This document shows, piece after piece, positions 25,349 to 34,400 of a stretch of DNA of 46,167 bases; the first letter of the stretch is position 1; each line of letters opens with the position of its first letter. Both the position numbers and the translations under genes were made by a program. The stretch comes from Chlamydia trachomatis (GTDB lineage Bacteria > Chlamydiota > Chlamydiia > Chlamydiales > Rhabdochlamydiaceae): contig CAMDPQ010000003.1 in assembly GCA_945905275.1 (NCBI GenBank), forward strand, positions 1 to 46,167. Reading direction: 5' to 3'. Under the pieces are notes generated by a model. It was not told the DNA's origin and did not search any database. It worked only from the letters and a program-made list of their open reading frames with translations.

Positions 25349-25969
25349 ATGATAGATAATCCCGTTAAACAACCCCCTAGACGGTATATGATCTTAGGCT
25401 CACAATCTCCCAGAAGAAAAGAAATCTTACAATTCTTTACGCTACCATTTTCACAAATCCCATCCCATTTTGATGAAGATCAAATCCCATTTACAGGAGA
25501 TCCTGCGGAGTATGCTTTACAACTAGCACAAAAAAAAGGAGAACTCCTTTTAGAGCAATTCCCTTCGGAACTCATTATAACGGCAGATACGGTAGTATAT
25601 CTAAACGGTAAAATCTACAACAAACCTAAGCATCAAGAAGAGGCTACACTCTTCTTAAGGGAACTATCAGGGCAGTGGCATGAAGTTGTGACAGGGGTTT
25701 GCATTACAACGAATGAAAAAAGAGAGTCTCAAACAGAATCCACTAAAATCCTTTTTAATCAACTGACAGAACAGCGTATCACACAGTATTTATCTCATTT
25801 TGCCTTTAGCGACAAAGCCGGAGGCTACGCCATTCAACAAGGTGGAGGTATCATTGTTTCTAAAATCGAAGGCTGCTACTATAACGTAATGGGACTGCCG
25901 TTAAACACCTTATCCCAACTGCTTCTAGCGTTCGAAATTGATCTATGGCAACACTTAAAAATCTTTTAA
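25349..25969 (+). CDS. maf: Maf family nucleotide pyrophosphatase
   Basis: 206 residues. Motifs of the family are intact: MILGSQSPRRKEIL (start of the nucleotide pocket), LIITADTVV with the catalytic Asp, and SDKAGGYAIQQGGGIIVSKI near the C-terminus. Maf proteins hydrolyse dTTP, UTP or modified nucleotides, keeping the pool clean, and have been linked to septum inhibition. A TATAAT at 25272-25277 could be its promoter's -10. It is followed after one base by the HEAT gene, an order also seen around C. trachomatis CT349-CT350 as I recall. Confidence 0.9.
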   Translation: MIDNPVKQPPRRYMILGSQSPRRKEILQFFTLPFSQIPSHFDEDQIPFTGDPAEYALQLAQKKGELLLEQFPSELIITADTVVYLNGKIYNKPKHQEEATLFLRELSGQWHEVVTGVCITTNEKRESQTESTKILFNQLTEQRITQYLSHFAFSDKAGGYAIQQGGGIIVSKIEGCYYNVMGLPLNTLSQLLLAFEIDLWQHLKIF

Positions 25970-25970
25970 T

Positions 25971-27692
25971 ATGAATTGCAAAATATCGTTTTTACTCTTT
26001 TTGGTTATGAGAACACTCCATCTACATGGAGGAGAAGTATCACCATCCTCCCTGGAGAAACCTGCAGTCATCAATGAGCCAATTAGTAAATTACAAATTA
26101 TTTATCTCGCTCAATCCAAACACTATCAACAAGCCATTGCACTCTATCATCAATACGCTGACCAAATCGGTAAACAGGACTTTGGGGTCTTAGAACATCT
26201 AGCCAAAGCGATATTAGAGAACGGCGCCCGTAGCGATAATGAACAGACTCAACTATTAAGTATTTTCTCTTGTAGCCTCGCTGGTCTAGAATCCCCTTAC
26301 GATATCCTGCAAGCAGGAATTTTAAGCCACAATATGCAAACACAATTAGCCTCCCTTCAATTTATGGCGCGTATGCAAGACGATCAGATCGATTCGCTGC
26401 TCAATAAAGCGATGGCTTCCGATTTTCTATATACCCGCTTGGAAGCTGCCTATATTTTATCTGCGAGGAAATCTAGAGCCTCTGTCGGGCTCATTGAAGC
26501 CCTTATGCATAAGCTCCCTCCTCAGATGAGCTATTTTTTTCCCGAGCTGTTTGCGATGATTGGCACTTCGGAGGCGATGAACATCCTACGCCACTTGATG
26601 GACAGTCCCTTTCAACCCACTCGCATTGAATCAATCCTTAGCGCTGCCAGACACAGCAGAGATGATCTGCTACCAATCATCCGCAGCTGCGCCACCCACA
26701 GCAACGCAGCAGAACAAGAAGCGTGCGCCACAGCTCTTGGCTATCTCAGAGATAGTGCCTCCTTAAAACGTCTCAAAAAAATGACCCGCTCCTCTTCTGA
26801 AAATGTCCAGCTAGCTGCATTACGTTCCTTGTATTTTCTGGGAGAAGAATCCGCTAAAGAACCTATCTTTCAAAAAGCGCGCGAAAAAAACCCTTATGCG
26901 ATTACGATTCTTGGAGATATCCCTGATTCCGAAACGATCTTAATACCTCTGCTAGAGGATACAGATCTCAGCGTTAGATTTAATGCCGCTCTGTCTCTGT
27001 TAAAAAGAAAAGACCCCCGATCCGTCCCTTACATCAAAGAGTTTCTTATTAGAGATAGCAGAGATCTTGGCTTTCAACCTCACAGCTCTATTGGTACTTC
27101 CTTAAAAACATGGAAAGTGATTTCTTCGGCTTTACAGCATGCAAAGCAGAGCTCTTATGATGTGCTGGCATTGACTACCTCCGTGAGAGAAGGCATTTTA
27201 AAAGACTGTTTAGAATTACCAGAAGCCTCTTTTTTAAAAATAGCTCAGCTTGTCATTGACGCAAAACAAAATGAACTGATCCCAGCACTTGTCGCTTTAC
27301 TAGAAAATCAAAAAAGTAAGGAAGGAATTGCTTTATTAAAAAGAAAGTCCCAAACAGCCGGAGCCCCACTGATTCGAGCCTATTGCAATCTCGCTCTTGT
27401 TAGACTTAAAGAGCCAGGTCCTTATGAAAAGCTTCTAGAACAATGGATTGTATCAAAGCAAAACCAGGAGCTCGTGCAGTTTCGTCCTTCACTCCCCTGG
27501 GCAACCAGACTTGCCGAGTCCCATTTCGAACTAACCCCTGAAGAAAGCTCTTCTCTACTGATTGAATCCTATCAAGTCCTCGCCAATAAACATGATGAAA
27601 AAAGCATTACCTTCCTTCTAAGAGCCCTGCAGGACGGCGAAAATAAAAACACCCCCGTCCTGGCAGGGATTCTACTGAAAGCTCTGCAATAA
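25971..27692 (+). CDS. Exported HEAT-repeat protein
   Basis: 573 residues. A weak signal or anchor at the N-terminus (MNCKISFLLFLVMRTLHLHG) is followed by alpha-helical repeats along almost the whole length; HEAT-like pairs are clear around 140-175 (LYTRLEAAYILSARK), 240-285 (EQEACATALGYLRDSASLKR, NVQLAALRSLYFLGEESAKE) and 315-340 (DLSVRFNAALSLLKRKDPRS). HEAT repeats form protein-binding solenoids. It lies between maf and lptD, so a role in envelope assembly is a fair guess. Separated from lptD by about 120 bases. Confidence 0.75.
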   Translation: MNCKISFLLFLVMRTLHLHGGEVSPSSLEKPAVINEPISKLQIIYLAQSKHYQQAIALYHQYADQIGKQDFGVLEHLAKAILENGARSDNEQTQLLSIFSCSLAGLESPYDILQAGILSHNMQTQLASLQFMARMQDDQIDSLLNKAMASDFLYTRLEAAYILSARKSRASVGLIEALMHKLPPQMSYFFPELFAMIGTSEAMNILRHLMDSPFQPTRIESILSAARHSRDDLLPIIRSCATHSNAAEQEACATALGYLRDSASLKRLKKMTRSSSENVQLAALRSLYFLGEESAKEPIFQKAREKNPYAITILGDIPDSETILIPLLEDTDLSVRFNAALSLLKRKDPRSVPYIKEFLIRDSRDLGFQPHSSIGTSLKTWKVISSALQHAKQSSYDVLALTTSVREGILKDCLELPEASFLKIAQLVIDAKQNELIPALVALLENQKSKEGIALLKRKSQTAGAPLIRAYCNLALVRLKEPGPYEKLLEQWIVSKQNQELVQFRPSLPWATRLAESHFELTPEESSSLLIESYQVLANKHDEKSITFLLRALQDGENKNTPVLAGILLKALQ

Positions 27693-27814
27693 ACTATCTG
27701 TAAAAAAAGCAGTGAACACCGTTTACATCCCGTCTGCTAGCTATTCTTTCAATTGGTAAATATTTATAATATACCCTATATTCTCTTCTTTGCCTTATAG
27801 AGAATACCAGATCG

Positions 27815-30025
27815 ATGATCCGAATCAATAAAACACTCCTCTCCTTTACCTGGCTTAGCCTTTTCGGACTCATCGATCACGTAGACGCTAATGTCAGCTT
27901 TACTCCACCAACAGCTCAATCTTTTAAAGAAGCCCTCAAAACCTTACCTGGCAAAAAAAGAAAACCCAAAGAAATAGCCAACAACACCTCACAGATCACC
28001 TCTACCTCCCTGGCAGCAGAGGATCTAGAGCTGAATCTAAAAGATCCTGTCTTTACGCAAGGAGTTTTGAAGACATCACAGGGAGGAGTCATTACAGCAG
28101 AGGGAATTAGAATCCAGGCTCAAAATCTAGAGTACACCAATAAAATCGAAAATGGTGTCCGTATTCTCAAAGTCGTCGCAGAAGGGGAGCTCATGATGGA
28201 GTTCGGTGGACGCATATTTGTTGGAGATAAACTAGAGTTCGATTTTCATTCAAAGACAGGCACTCTCTGGAATGGGTGCACCGATGTCGATATATGGTTT
28301 TTAGGTGGTGATAAAATAGAGCTTCAAAAAGATGGGAGTTACTATATTTATAATGCCTTTATCACGACATGCGAAAGCCGGGAAAATCTCTGGGAAATCG
28401 ATTCAGAGCTCGTGAAAATCACAAAAGAACACGTTCTATCTGCCAATAACATCCAATTTAAATTTTTTAAGATCCCCGTATTTTGGTTCCCTGCTTTACG
28501 TAGCAACTTAAAAATCTTTTCCGACCCACCTATTAAATATAAAGTGGTCTGGGATAAAGGACTGGGCCCAAGAGCTACCATGCGTTATAGACTTCTGTCT
28601 TGGCAAGATCTCGACATCTTTTTTCGATTGGATTACCGCTTAAAAAGAGGATTTGGAGGGGCCATTGAATCTGAATATTACTCGCCCGATGAGAGGACCG
28701 TCTTCATTACTCGAAGCTATGGAGCGTATGATAAAATTGTCCCTGAAGAAAGAAATCCTAAACGGTATCGTTTACAGGGGCTGCTAAGCCATGAAAGCGT
28801 AAATAAAAAAACATTTCTTCATCTGCAGTATGACAAATTTAGTGATGTACAAATGATCACTGATTTTAAAAGCTCTGATTTCGTAATTGATACACAAAAA
28901 CGAACAAGACTGCTCATCAATCACCAAGAAAGCAATGCCTTTGCTACATTAAGCTTGCAGCCTCAAGTGAATAAGTTTGAAAGCATCAACCAGCAGCTCC
29001 CCTTAATTAAAATGGGCATCCGCCCCTTTGCCATCGGCTCTTCGGGAATCCTTTCTGAAAACGCCCTCAATGCAGGCTATCTAACCTATACCTACTCTAA
29101 GCAACTACAAAGCATCCTACATACAACAAAAACAGCGAGAATAGAAAGCAAAAACCAACTGTACCGTCCGATTAATATGGGACCTTTAACCTTGACGCCC
29201 CATATCGGAGCCATAGGAATTTTGTATACGAATAATCCCCATCATGAAGACGCCGGGCAACTGGTCTTTTCTTATGGAGGAGAGCTCAATACCCAGCTAT
29301 ATAAAGAGTATACCAGTCAAGTCCATCGAATAGATCCTTACCTGAAATACACAGGGCTTACCAAACCTCGTGTCAGCAATCAGAATCACTTTACCTTTAG
29401 CATGGAAGATGGGTATTATAAACTCAATGAGCTACGACTGGGAACAAAACACTCATTCTTCTCTAAAAGAACAGCTCGCATACTCCCTGTCTTTTCTATC
29501 GATGTGTATTCTAATACATACTTTGCCCAACACAGCTATAGTAAGACACTGCCTAAACTCTACACATGCATGCAGTGGGATAGACCTACATACTCCTTAC
29601 AAAGTGATATAGCCTGGAACTTCCAAGAGCAAGTCCTCGATTATATCAATACCCGTACAGAAATTACGGTGAACGAAAATCTCGCATTTGCAGTAGAATA
29701 TCGACATCGGAGTGAATATGATTTTAGAAAGGCCAATCATAATGACTTCATATTAGATATGAGCCATTCCATATCGGACCTTGTCCACTCTCCTTTATCG
29801 GATCGAAGAGATACATTCCTCACGAATATGAACGTAAGGCTATCTCCCAAATGGACTCTCAATGTACAGTCTGCGCAAGGATGGAATCGAAAAAATGATC
29901 CGATGTATAGCACTGTGAAAACAGATCTAATTTCACGCCTACCATGTAACTGGCAACTAAAACTCTCTTACTACCACGCCCCAGATGATGACCGCTTTAC
30001 AACACAAATCCAGCTGACGAAATAA
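27815..30025 (+). CDS. lptD: LptD-like outer membrane LPS assembly protein
   Basis: 736 residues. Signal peptide MIRINKTLLSFTWLSLFGLI to about residue 28. An OstA/LptA-type beta-jellyroll follows (about 65-190, EGIRIQAQNLEYTNKI, ...GRIFVGDKLEFDFHSKTGTL). KIPVFWFPALRSNLKIFSDP and GLGPRATMRYRLL mark the start of the LptD barrel, which continues as alternating beta strands to the end. LptD inserts lipopolysaccharide into the outer leaflet of the outer membrane. The 3' end is close to an ISAs1 fragment but reads like a complete barrel, ending in TQIQLTK. Confidence 0.8.
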   Translation: MIRINKTLLSFTWLSLFGLIDHVDANVSFTPPTAQSFKEALKTLPGKKRKPKEIANNTSQITSTSLAAEDLELNLKDPVFTQGVLKTSQGGVITAEGIRIQAQNLEYTNKIENGVRILKVVAEGELMMEFGGRIFVGDKLEFDFHSKTGTLWNGCTDVDIWFLGGDKIELQKDGSYYIYNAFITTCESRENLWEIDSELVKITKEHVLSANNIQFKFFKIPVFWFPALRSNLKIFSDPPIKYKVVWDKGLGPRATMRYRLLSWQDLDIFFRLDYRLKRGFGGAIESEYYSPDERTVFITRSYGAYDKIVPEERNPKRYRLQGLLSHESVNKKTFLHLQYDKFSDVQMITDFKSSDFVIDTQKRTRLLINHQESNAFATLSLQPQVNKFESINQQLPLIKMGIRPFAIGSSGILSENALNAGYLTYTYSKQLQSILHTTKTARIESKNQLYRPINMGPLTLTPHIGAIGILYTNNPHHEDAGQLVFSYGGELNTQLYKEYTSQVHRIDPYLKYTGLTKPRVSNQNHFTFSMEDGYYKLNELRLGTKHSFFSKRTARILPVFSIDVYSNTYFAQHSYSKTLPKLYTCMQWDRPTYSLQSDIAWNFQEQVLDYINTRTEITVNENLAFAVEYRHRSEYDFRKANHNDFILDMSHSISDLVHSPLSDRRDTFLTNMNVRLSPKWTLNVQSAQGWNRKNDPMYSTVKTDLISRLPCNWQLKLSYYHAPDDDRFTTQIQLTK

Positions 30026-30074
30026 ACGATTACAAAAAATCCTCGTATAAAGAGGTAAACAGCTGAACGCTTGA

Positions 30075-30283
30075 TGACAGCTAACGCAATGATATCAATC
30101 AATGGGTAGAGCTGGCTCCTCTTCTTGCGTGGATCGGGCAAGTCGCCGAAAGCAAGAAGTAAGGGGGCATTTTCTGGTAGTGAAAAACTTATGAGTGTCT
30201 CCATGGTATGAAAAAACTATAAAATGCACATTTATAAAGAATTACTTGTCAATAAGCTTCAAAATCTTCTTGTAATTTCCCTG
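30075..30283 (-). mobile_element. ISAs1-type element, 5' fragment
   Basis: Encodes the transposase N-terminus on the minus strand (SFSLPENAPLLLAFGDLPDP, RKKRSQLYPLIDIIALAV) and carries the outer inverted end (finishing CAATTTCCCTG-like at 30283, here TAATTTCCCTG). Closely related to the copy at 14191-15033. It truncates the GNAT pseudogene beginning at 30284. Confidence 0.75.
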
Positions 30284-30552
30284 CTAACCTAGGTGAAAAG
30301 CAATGTTTAAATTGGCAACATGACGTAATGATTGCGAAGAGTAAGACTCTAAAAAAGCATGGCCTACGATTTGATCTTCATGTTCAGCAACTAAGTACAT
30401 ACTCTGAGGAGATTGGATGGTTTGTTTAACAGCTTCTTCATTTAACTCAGATGGTTGAGAACAAAAAAACCTGGTTCTTGGGCAATTTCTCTCTCCGCTT
30501 CTAGGATCCTTAAAGAAGCTTTTACTTCAGCTTCCCGAATAGTTATGTTCAC
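30284..30552 (-). pseudogene. GNAT acetyltransferase, truncated and frameshifted
   Basis: From a GTG at 30552 the minus strand reads VNITIREAEVKASLRILEAE, then REIAQEPGFF, after which a run of seven T shifts the frame. In the shifted frame it continues CSQPSELNEEAVKQTIQ, YLVAEHEDQIVGHAFLES and RHVANLNIAFHLG, the beta4 strand and the acetyl-CoA-proximal region of a GNAT fold. It then meets the ISAs1 end. Both a one-base slip and the loss of the C-terminus make it inactive. Confidence 0.7.
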
Positions 30553-30574
30553 GTGATTCCTTGAGAGGTCATTA

Positions 30575-30721
30575 TTACCGATAGTAAGAACCCAATCCTG
30601 CCACTTGGGAATCAAAAAGCGACTGATTCATTAGGAACCCATGCATGAATACTACAGAGGGCCCTTTTTCGGCCGAATCTTCTAAATAAATCTGTTGGCC
30701 TTTGATTTTCGCTAATGGCAT
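30575..30721 (-). pseudogene. Alpha/beta hydrolase N-terminal remnant
   Basis: 48 codons from an ATG with an AAGGAG site: MPLAKIKGQQIYLEDSAEKG, then PSVVFMHGFLMNQSLFDSQV, and TAA. HGFLMN is the oxyanion-hole motif of alpha/beta hydrolases. The nucleophile, acid and His are absent, so only the front survives, fused to the region in front of the GNAT fragment. Confidence 0.65.
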
Positions 30722-30875
30722 GAGGATTTCTCCTTAATAGAATTTTAGATGGCGGGAGCCTGCCAACTTTAGTAGGGGTCATGTTATTGTGGTTGGCCTT
30801 GTCTATTATGACTAGTGACTACATTGAGTTTTAGCAAAAGATACATTTTTTTAGATCCTGGCTTTGTACATTTAA

Positions 30876-31015
30876 AGACTAACCGAGCGGTCCCCTTTCA
30901 TAATCATAAAAGTTAGCATAGAACTCTTTTCCTGCACCCAAAAACAACGTTTTCTTCTGTCCTGGGTAAAGTAGAACATCCCTTTTCTAAAGTTATTCAG
31001 ACATCGAAAGAGCCT
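30876..31015 (-). repeat. Repeat copy A flanking the ATPase gene
   Basis: About 140 bases align with 32394-32540 at roughly two thirds identity, including an exact 23-base block (30990-31012 and 32514-32536, starting AAGTTATTCAGACATCGAAA). On the minus strand both copies encode decayed versions of the same peptide (LFRCLNN..., KEFYANFYDYERGPLG then stop), so the repeat is the 3' part of a once coding sequence. Direct orientation. Confidence 0.65.
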
Positions 31016-31060
31016 TGGGGCTCCCCCCATCATTTTTAGCGTACTATGACCGACAATCGG

Positions 31061-31115
31061 GTTGATTATAAGCAAGAAACTGTCGGAAAATAACAGTTTC
31101 TTGCTTATAATCAAC
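31061..31115. repeat. Perfect 23-bp inverted repeat
   Basis: Left arm GTTGATTATAAGCAAGAAAC plus TGT (31061-31083) and an exactly complementary right arm (31093-31115) surround a 9-base loop. There is no T-run after it, so it is unlikely to be an ordinary terminator. Confidence 0.9.
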
Positions 31116-31212
31116 TATTTACGATGTATCAGGTTTTTCTGCAACATTACTTGCAATTTTAAGACTTAATTTTGCATAATAGGTATCAGAATACAAAGCT
31201 ATAAGAAGGCCT

Positions 31213-32364
31213 ATGTACCACAGATTTTTTACTCCACCAGAGACTGCAAGTTATTTCCTTTTTGGGCCTCGAGGTACGGGCAAATCAACATGGCTTAAAA
31301 AGCACTATCCAAATGCCTACTGGATAGATTTATTAGATCCTCAAACTTTCCGCTTTTTTTCTGCTGGGGCTGAGAGATTAACTCAAATTCTTGAGGAAAA
31401 CCCAAATCAAAAAATTGTAGTCATCGATGAAGTCCAAAAAGTCCCTGAACTTCTCGATGTCGTTCACAGCTTAATTGAAGCAAAAAAAGGTTATCAATTC
31501 ATTCTAACAGATTCTAGCTCACGAAAACTCAAAAAAGAAGGTGTAAACCTTCTCGGTGGTAGAGCTTTCCTTAGACATATGCCTCCATTTTTTGCAAAAG
31601 AGCTAGGATCATGCTTTGATTTAACCCGTAACATACGACTAGGAATGCTTCCCATCGTCCTAGATTCTGAAAGCCCGGAAGAAGTACTCCGTGCCTATGC
31701 AGGCATCTATTTAAAAGAAGAGGTTCAAGCGGAAGGGATTGTTCGCAGTGTCGGTGACTTTGCCCGTTTTTTAGAAACTATGAGCTTTTCTCACGCCTCT
31801 TTGATCAATGCCTCAAATATTGCACGTGAATGCCAGGTAGCACGTAAAACTGTAGATAGCTACTTACTTATTTTAGAAGATCTTCTTTTATCTTTTCATC
31901 TACCAGTCTTTCAAAGAAAAGCTAAAAGGGCCGTTGTGAATCACCTCAAGTTTTATTTTTTTGATGCAGGCGTCTACTATTCAATACGTCCACAAAATTA
32001 TTATGATCAAGAAAATGAACAGAAAGGAGCGGCTCTTGAGGGTCTTGTTGCACAACACCTCAAAGGATGGATTGATATGCAAAAACAGATGTATCAGATC
32101 CATTTTTGGAGAACACGATCTCAGGTAGAAGTAGACTTTATCGTTACGGGACCTGATTGTTTTCTAGCTATTGAAGTGAAGAATGGAGAAGTTCTTCATC
32201 CTAGCGATTTTAGAGGCCTTGAGGCATTTTGCGAAGATTATCCAGAAGCCACACCGATACTTTTATACAGAGGCAAGCATAAGCTCAGGGAAAAGGGTAT
32301 CCTCTGTTACCCCGTAGATGAGTTCCTGCTCCAGATAGATCCACGCAGTGCTCTTCCTAGATAA
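31213..32364 (+). CDS. AAA ATPase with DUF4143 domain
   Basis: 383 residues. N-terminal AAA_14 domain: Walker A FGPRGTGKST (about 17-26) and Walker B KIVVIDEVQKVPELL (about 66-80). FILTDSSSRKLKKEGVNLLG is the sensor region (often 'ltGSS', here Asp). The DUF4143 part begins around residue 170 (YLKEEVQAEG) and ends with VEVDFIVTGPDCFLAIEVKN, a possible PD-(D/E)xK-like site. Members are widespread accessory ATPases of unclear role in bacteria and archaea. It is the only intact gene in this debris region and lies between two copies of a repeat. Likely horizontally acquired or spread by duplication. Confidence 0.85.
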   Translation: MYHRFFTPPETASYFLFGPRGTGKSTWLKKHYPNAYWIDLLDPQTFRFFSAGAERLTQILEENPNQKIVVIDEVQKVPELLDVVHSLIEAKKGYQFILTDSSSRKLKKEGVNLLGGRAFLRHMPPFFAKELGSCFDLTRNIRLGMLPIVLDSESPEEVLRAYAGIYLKEEVQAEGIVRSVGDFARFLETMSFSHASLINASNIARECQVARKTVDSYLLILEDLLLSFHLPVFQRKAKRAVVNHLKFYFFDAGVYYSIRPQNYYDQENEQKGAALEGLVAQHLKGWIDMQKQMYQIHFWRTRSQVEVDFIVTGPDCFLAIEVKNGEVLHPSDFRGLEAFCEDYPEATPILLYRGKHKLREKGILCYPVDEFLLQIDPRSALPR

Positions 32365-32699
32365 ACTGTCTAGAGAGATTAAAACTTATACCTCTTTAAG
32401 GCTAACCGAGTGGTCCCAATTCATAATCATAATACTAAGCGTAGAACTCTTTTCTCGGGACCAAAAAAAACGTTTTATTCCATCCTAGCTAACTAGAAGG
32501 CCCACTCCTCTCCAAGTTATTCAGACATCGAAAGAGTTTGGATTCCAGCTATTTTTAAAGCCTCCATTGCATTGACAAGCCTCTCCCCCTCTTTGTCAGT
32601 GCTATCCTCATGAAAATAATTAGAAAGGAATTTGAAAAAATAAATAATGAGCTTAGTAATGTTAAAGATAGAGATGGATAAAGATGAGTACAACTATCT
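32365..32699. other. 335 bases without a gene
   Basis: Holds repeat copy B and an AT-rich tail (32560-32699). A short open frame at 32647 runs into the antisense of the IS30 copy and is not considered real. Confidence 0.5.
32394..32540 (-). repeat. Repeat copy B flanking the ATPase gene
   Basis: Partner of copy A at 30876-31015, same orientation, with the exact 23-base block at 32514-32536. Its minus-strand frame has more stops than copy A. Confidence 0.65.
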
Positions 32700-33362
32700 T
32701 TACCACTTGCCTATAATCGCATCAATTTTCCAATCCCCAAGCCGACTGTTCTCTTCCACAATCGCAGCTCGTTCAGAAATATCAATACGTCCTGGAATGC
32801 ACCCTCGACCAGATTTCCTACTCCCCCGTTTGTTGTACTTCTTCCCATGATGCCTCAGTTCTTTGTAGAGGTTACCTCCCTGTTGCTTATCCCTCCAGAC
32901 GTGCTTGTAAATGCTTTCATGACTCACAGCTTCATTACTGTTGTGTCTGGTAAGCCAACCAGAAATTTGTACTGGGCTCCATTGTAATCTTAGCTTATCT
33001 TCAATGGCAGTAATCAGCTTAGGTGTCATTTTGAGATTGTTATGGACCGGGAATTTCTTCCTTTCAAAAGCCTCCCCATGAGCCTGTTGAAATCTGCAAC
33101 CTTTCTGGCCTTTGTTACGACTAAGCTCTCGGTATAAGGTGGCTCGATGTACGCCAAGTATTACAGCTATGTTGCCGGTGGATTCTCCACTATTCTTTAC
33201 AGTGCACAACTGGCACCTTTGGTCTCTGGTCAGATGATGGTAACCTTCGGGCATACGCCTCTCTTAGTGTTGTTTTTGGGTAAAAAACACCGAAGGAGTC
33301 GCGGCTATCTCTGACCACTTTTAATTTTAATCTACTTGTCCCACTTGCCTATTGAATGGGCC
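32700..33362 (-). mobile_element. IS30-type element, 5' half only
   Basis: The end GGCCCATTCAATAGGCAAGT lies at 33362 reading left. A transposase start MPEGYHHLTRDQRCQLCTVK (ATG at 33254) is followed by an undisturbed frame through the helix-turn-helix, SHESIYKHVWRDKQQGG and SRLGDWKIDAIIGK, then a stop. The homology stops at the same point as in the copy at 16721, just before the DDE catalytic region, so this protein could at most bind DNA. The string CCACTTGCCTAT occurs at both edges (32703-32714 and 33341-33352). Confidence 0.8.
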
Positions 33363-33959
33363 ACCTAAAAAACCTTGCAGAAGGCCTCATCAAGCCAAAG
33401 GGAAGGAAGAAATACGTTAAAGCGCTCGAAAGGGTTGGCAGACTAAAAGAAAAACATAAGCGTATCTCATCCTGTTATGAGATTACTGTAAAACCCTCTG
33501 AAGATAGCCAAACTGCCACCTTGGTTGAATGGACAGAGATCCCTGAGAAAATGGAAGAAAAGTTAACAGGACATTATTTTCTTCGAACTACTATACTTGA
33601 CGGCGGAGCCAAAGAGTTATGGACACTCTACAATACGCTTAGAGAGGTAGAAGATTCCTTCCAAGTTTATGAACTCCTCTCTTGGATTGCGACCTGTGTA
33701 TCACCAAAAAGAAGGTAGAGTTGATGGGTATCTCTGGATCATAATTCTAGCTTACCCTCTCATTCAGAATTGCCTTTACCAGCTAGGTAAACAGGGCATT
33801 ACACATCAATGGACAACAGTGCTTACTCAGATATCGAGTCGTGTACGCGTTACTATGAAAGCTAAAGTGCAAGAAGGAAAGACACTCTACGATAGAAGCA
33901 CGACAAAAGCAGAAGAACATCAGGGGCAAATTTATAAGGCTCTAGGTCTATCAGGTTAG
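33356..33959 (+). pseudogene. IS1634/IS4-type transposase, C-terminal part, frameshifted
   Basis: First frame (33356-33718): KGRKKYVKALERVGRLKEKH, KLTGHYFLRTTILDGGAKEL, YNTLREVEDSF, the YREK-like region around the catalytic Glu. A small deletion near 33665 shifts the frame, and the second frame continues LGLRPVYHQKEGRVDGYLWI, IILAYPLIQNCLYQLGKQGI and a tail to 33959. The N-terminal half is gone, and the fragment abuts the IS30 end. Confidence 0.75.
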
Positions 33960-34004
33960 ATTTCAAAGACAAAAAAAACAATTATCTGATTTCAAGTTGT
34001 AGTG

Positions 34005-34250
34005 TCGAATCAGGCTAACTTGATTGCGCTCCCCATAGAGCGGGCCAGTGAACTTGGGTTAAGGCCTATCCTTTGAAAAGAGAAAGGTTTAACACTTATG
34101 GGAGAACATCGCCTTCTTTTTCCATCGAGACAGGCCCAGGCAGAACCCAATCTCCACGACGGCACGATCATTACGCATAAGCTGAATGAAATGTGGGGTA
34201 CAGATGCAATCAAAATTCATACGAAGGCAAAATCTGTGTCTAGAAAATGA
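34005..34250 (+). pseudogene. IS3-family transposase (OrfB) fragment
   Basis: 82 codons with one in-frame TGA: RASELGLRPIL, then stop, then LTLMGEHRLLFPSRQAQAE, DGTIITHKLNEMWGTDAIKI. 'PN..WgtDaT' is the first Asp box of IS3 integrase cores; here Ala-Ile replaces the Thr. Everything after is missing. 34251-34400 holds no gene. Confidence 0.65.
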
Positions 34251-34400
34251 GGGGCGATACAGAATGTGCAAATGGTAAGTTTTTTTTAATAAAGAATCGA
34301 AAAGAGGCGAGCTATCTTAGACTGGCCCTAACCCAGGCAAGACCCTCTTAGGGGGTAGAAATGTTAAAAAAACATTTTCTTTAAACGGATCTAATAGCCA

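Larger units (their letters stand above)
30722..31212. other. 490 bases without an intact gene, holding a repeat and a large hairpin
   Basis: Contains a decayed repeat copy (30876-31015) and a perfect inverted repeat (31061-31115), both listed separately. The rest shows no supported gene. The promoter of the ATPase gene should lie between 31116 and 31212. Confidence 0.5.

Noticed and set aside
33356-33718. The first IS1634 frame as a complete gene
   Set aside because: It lacks the N-terminal half and its true C-terminus continues in another frame from about 33669.
34010-34271. Minus-strand ORFs over the IS3 fragment
   Set aside because: The plus strand gives a recognisable IS3 box (EMWGTDA); the minus frames are shadows.
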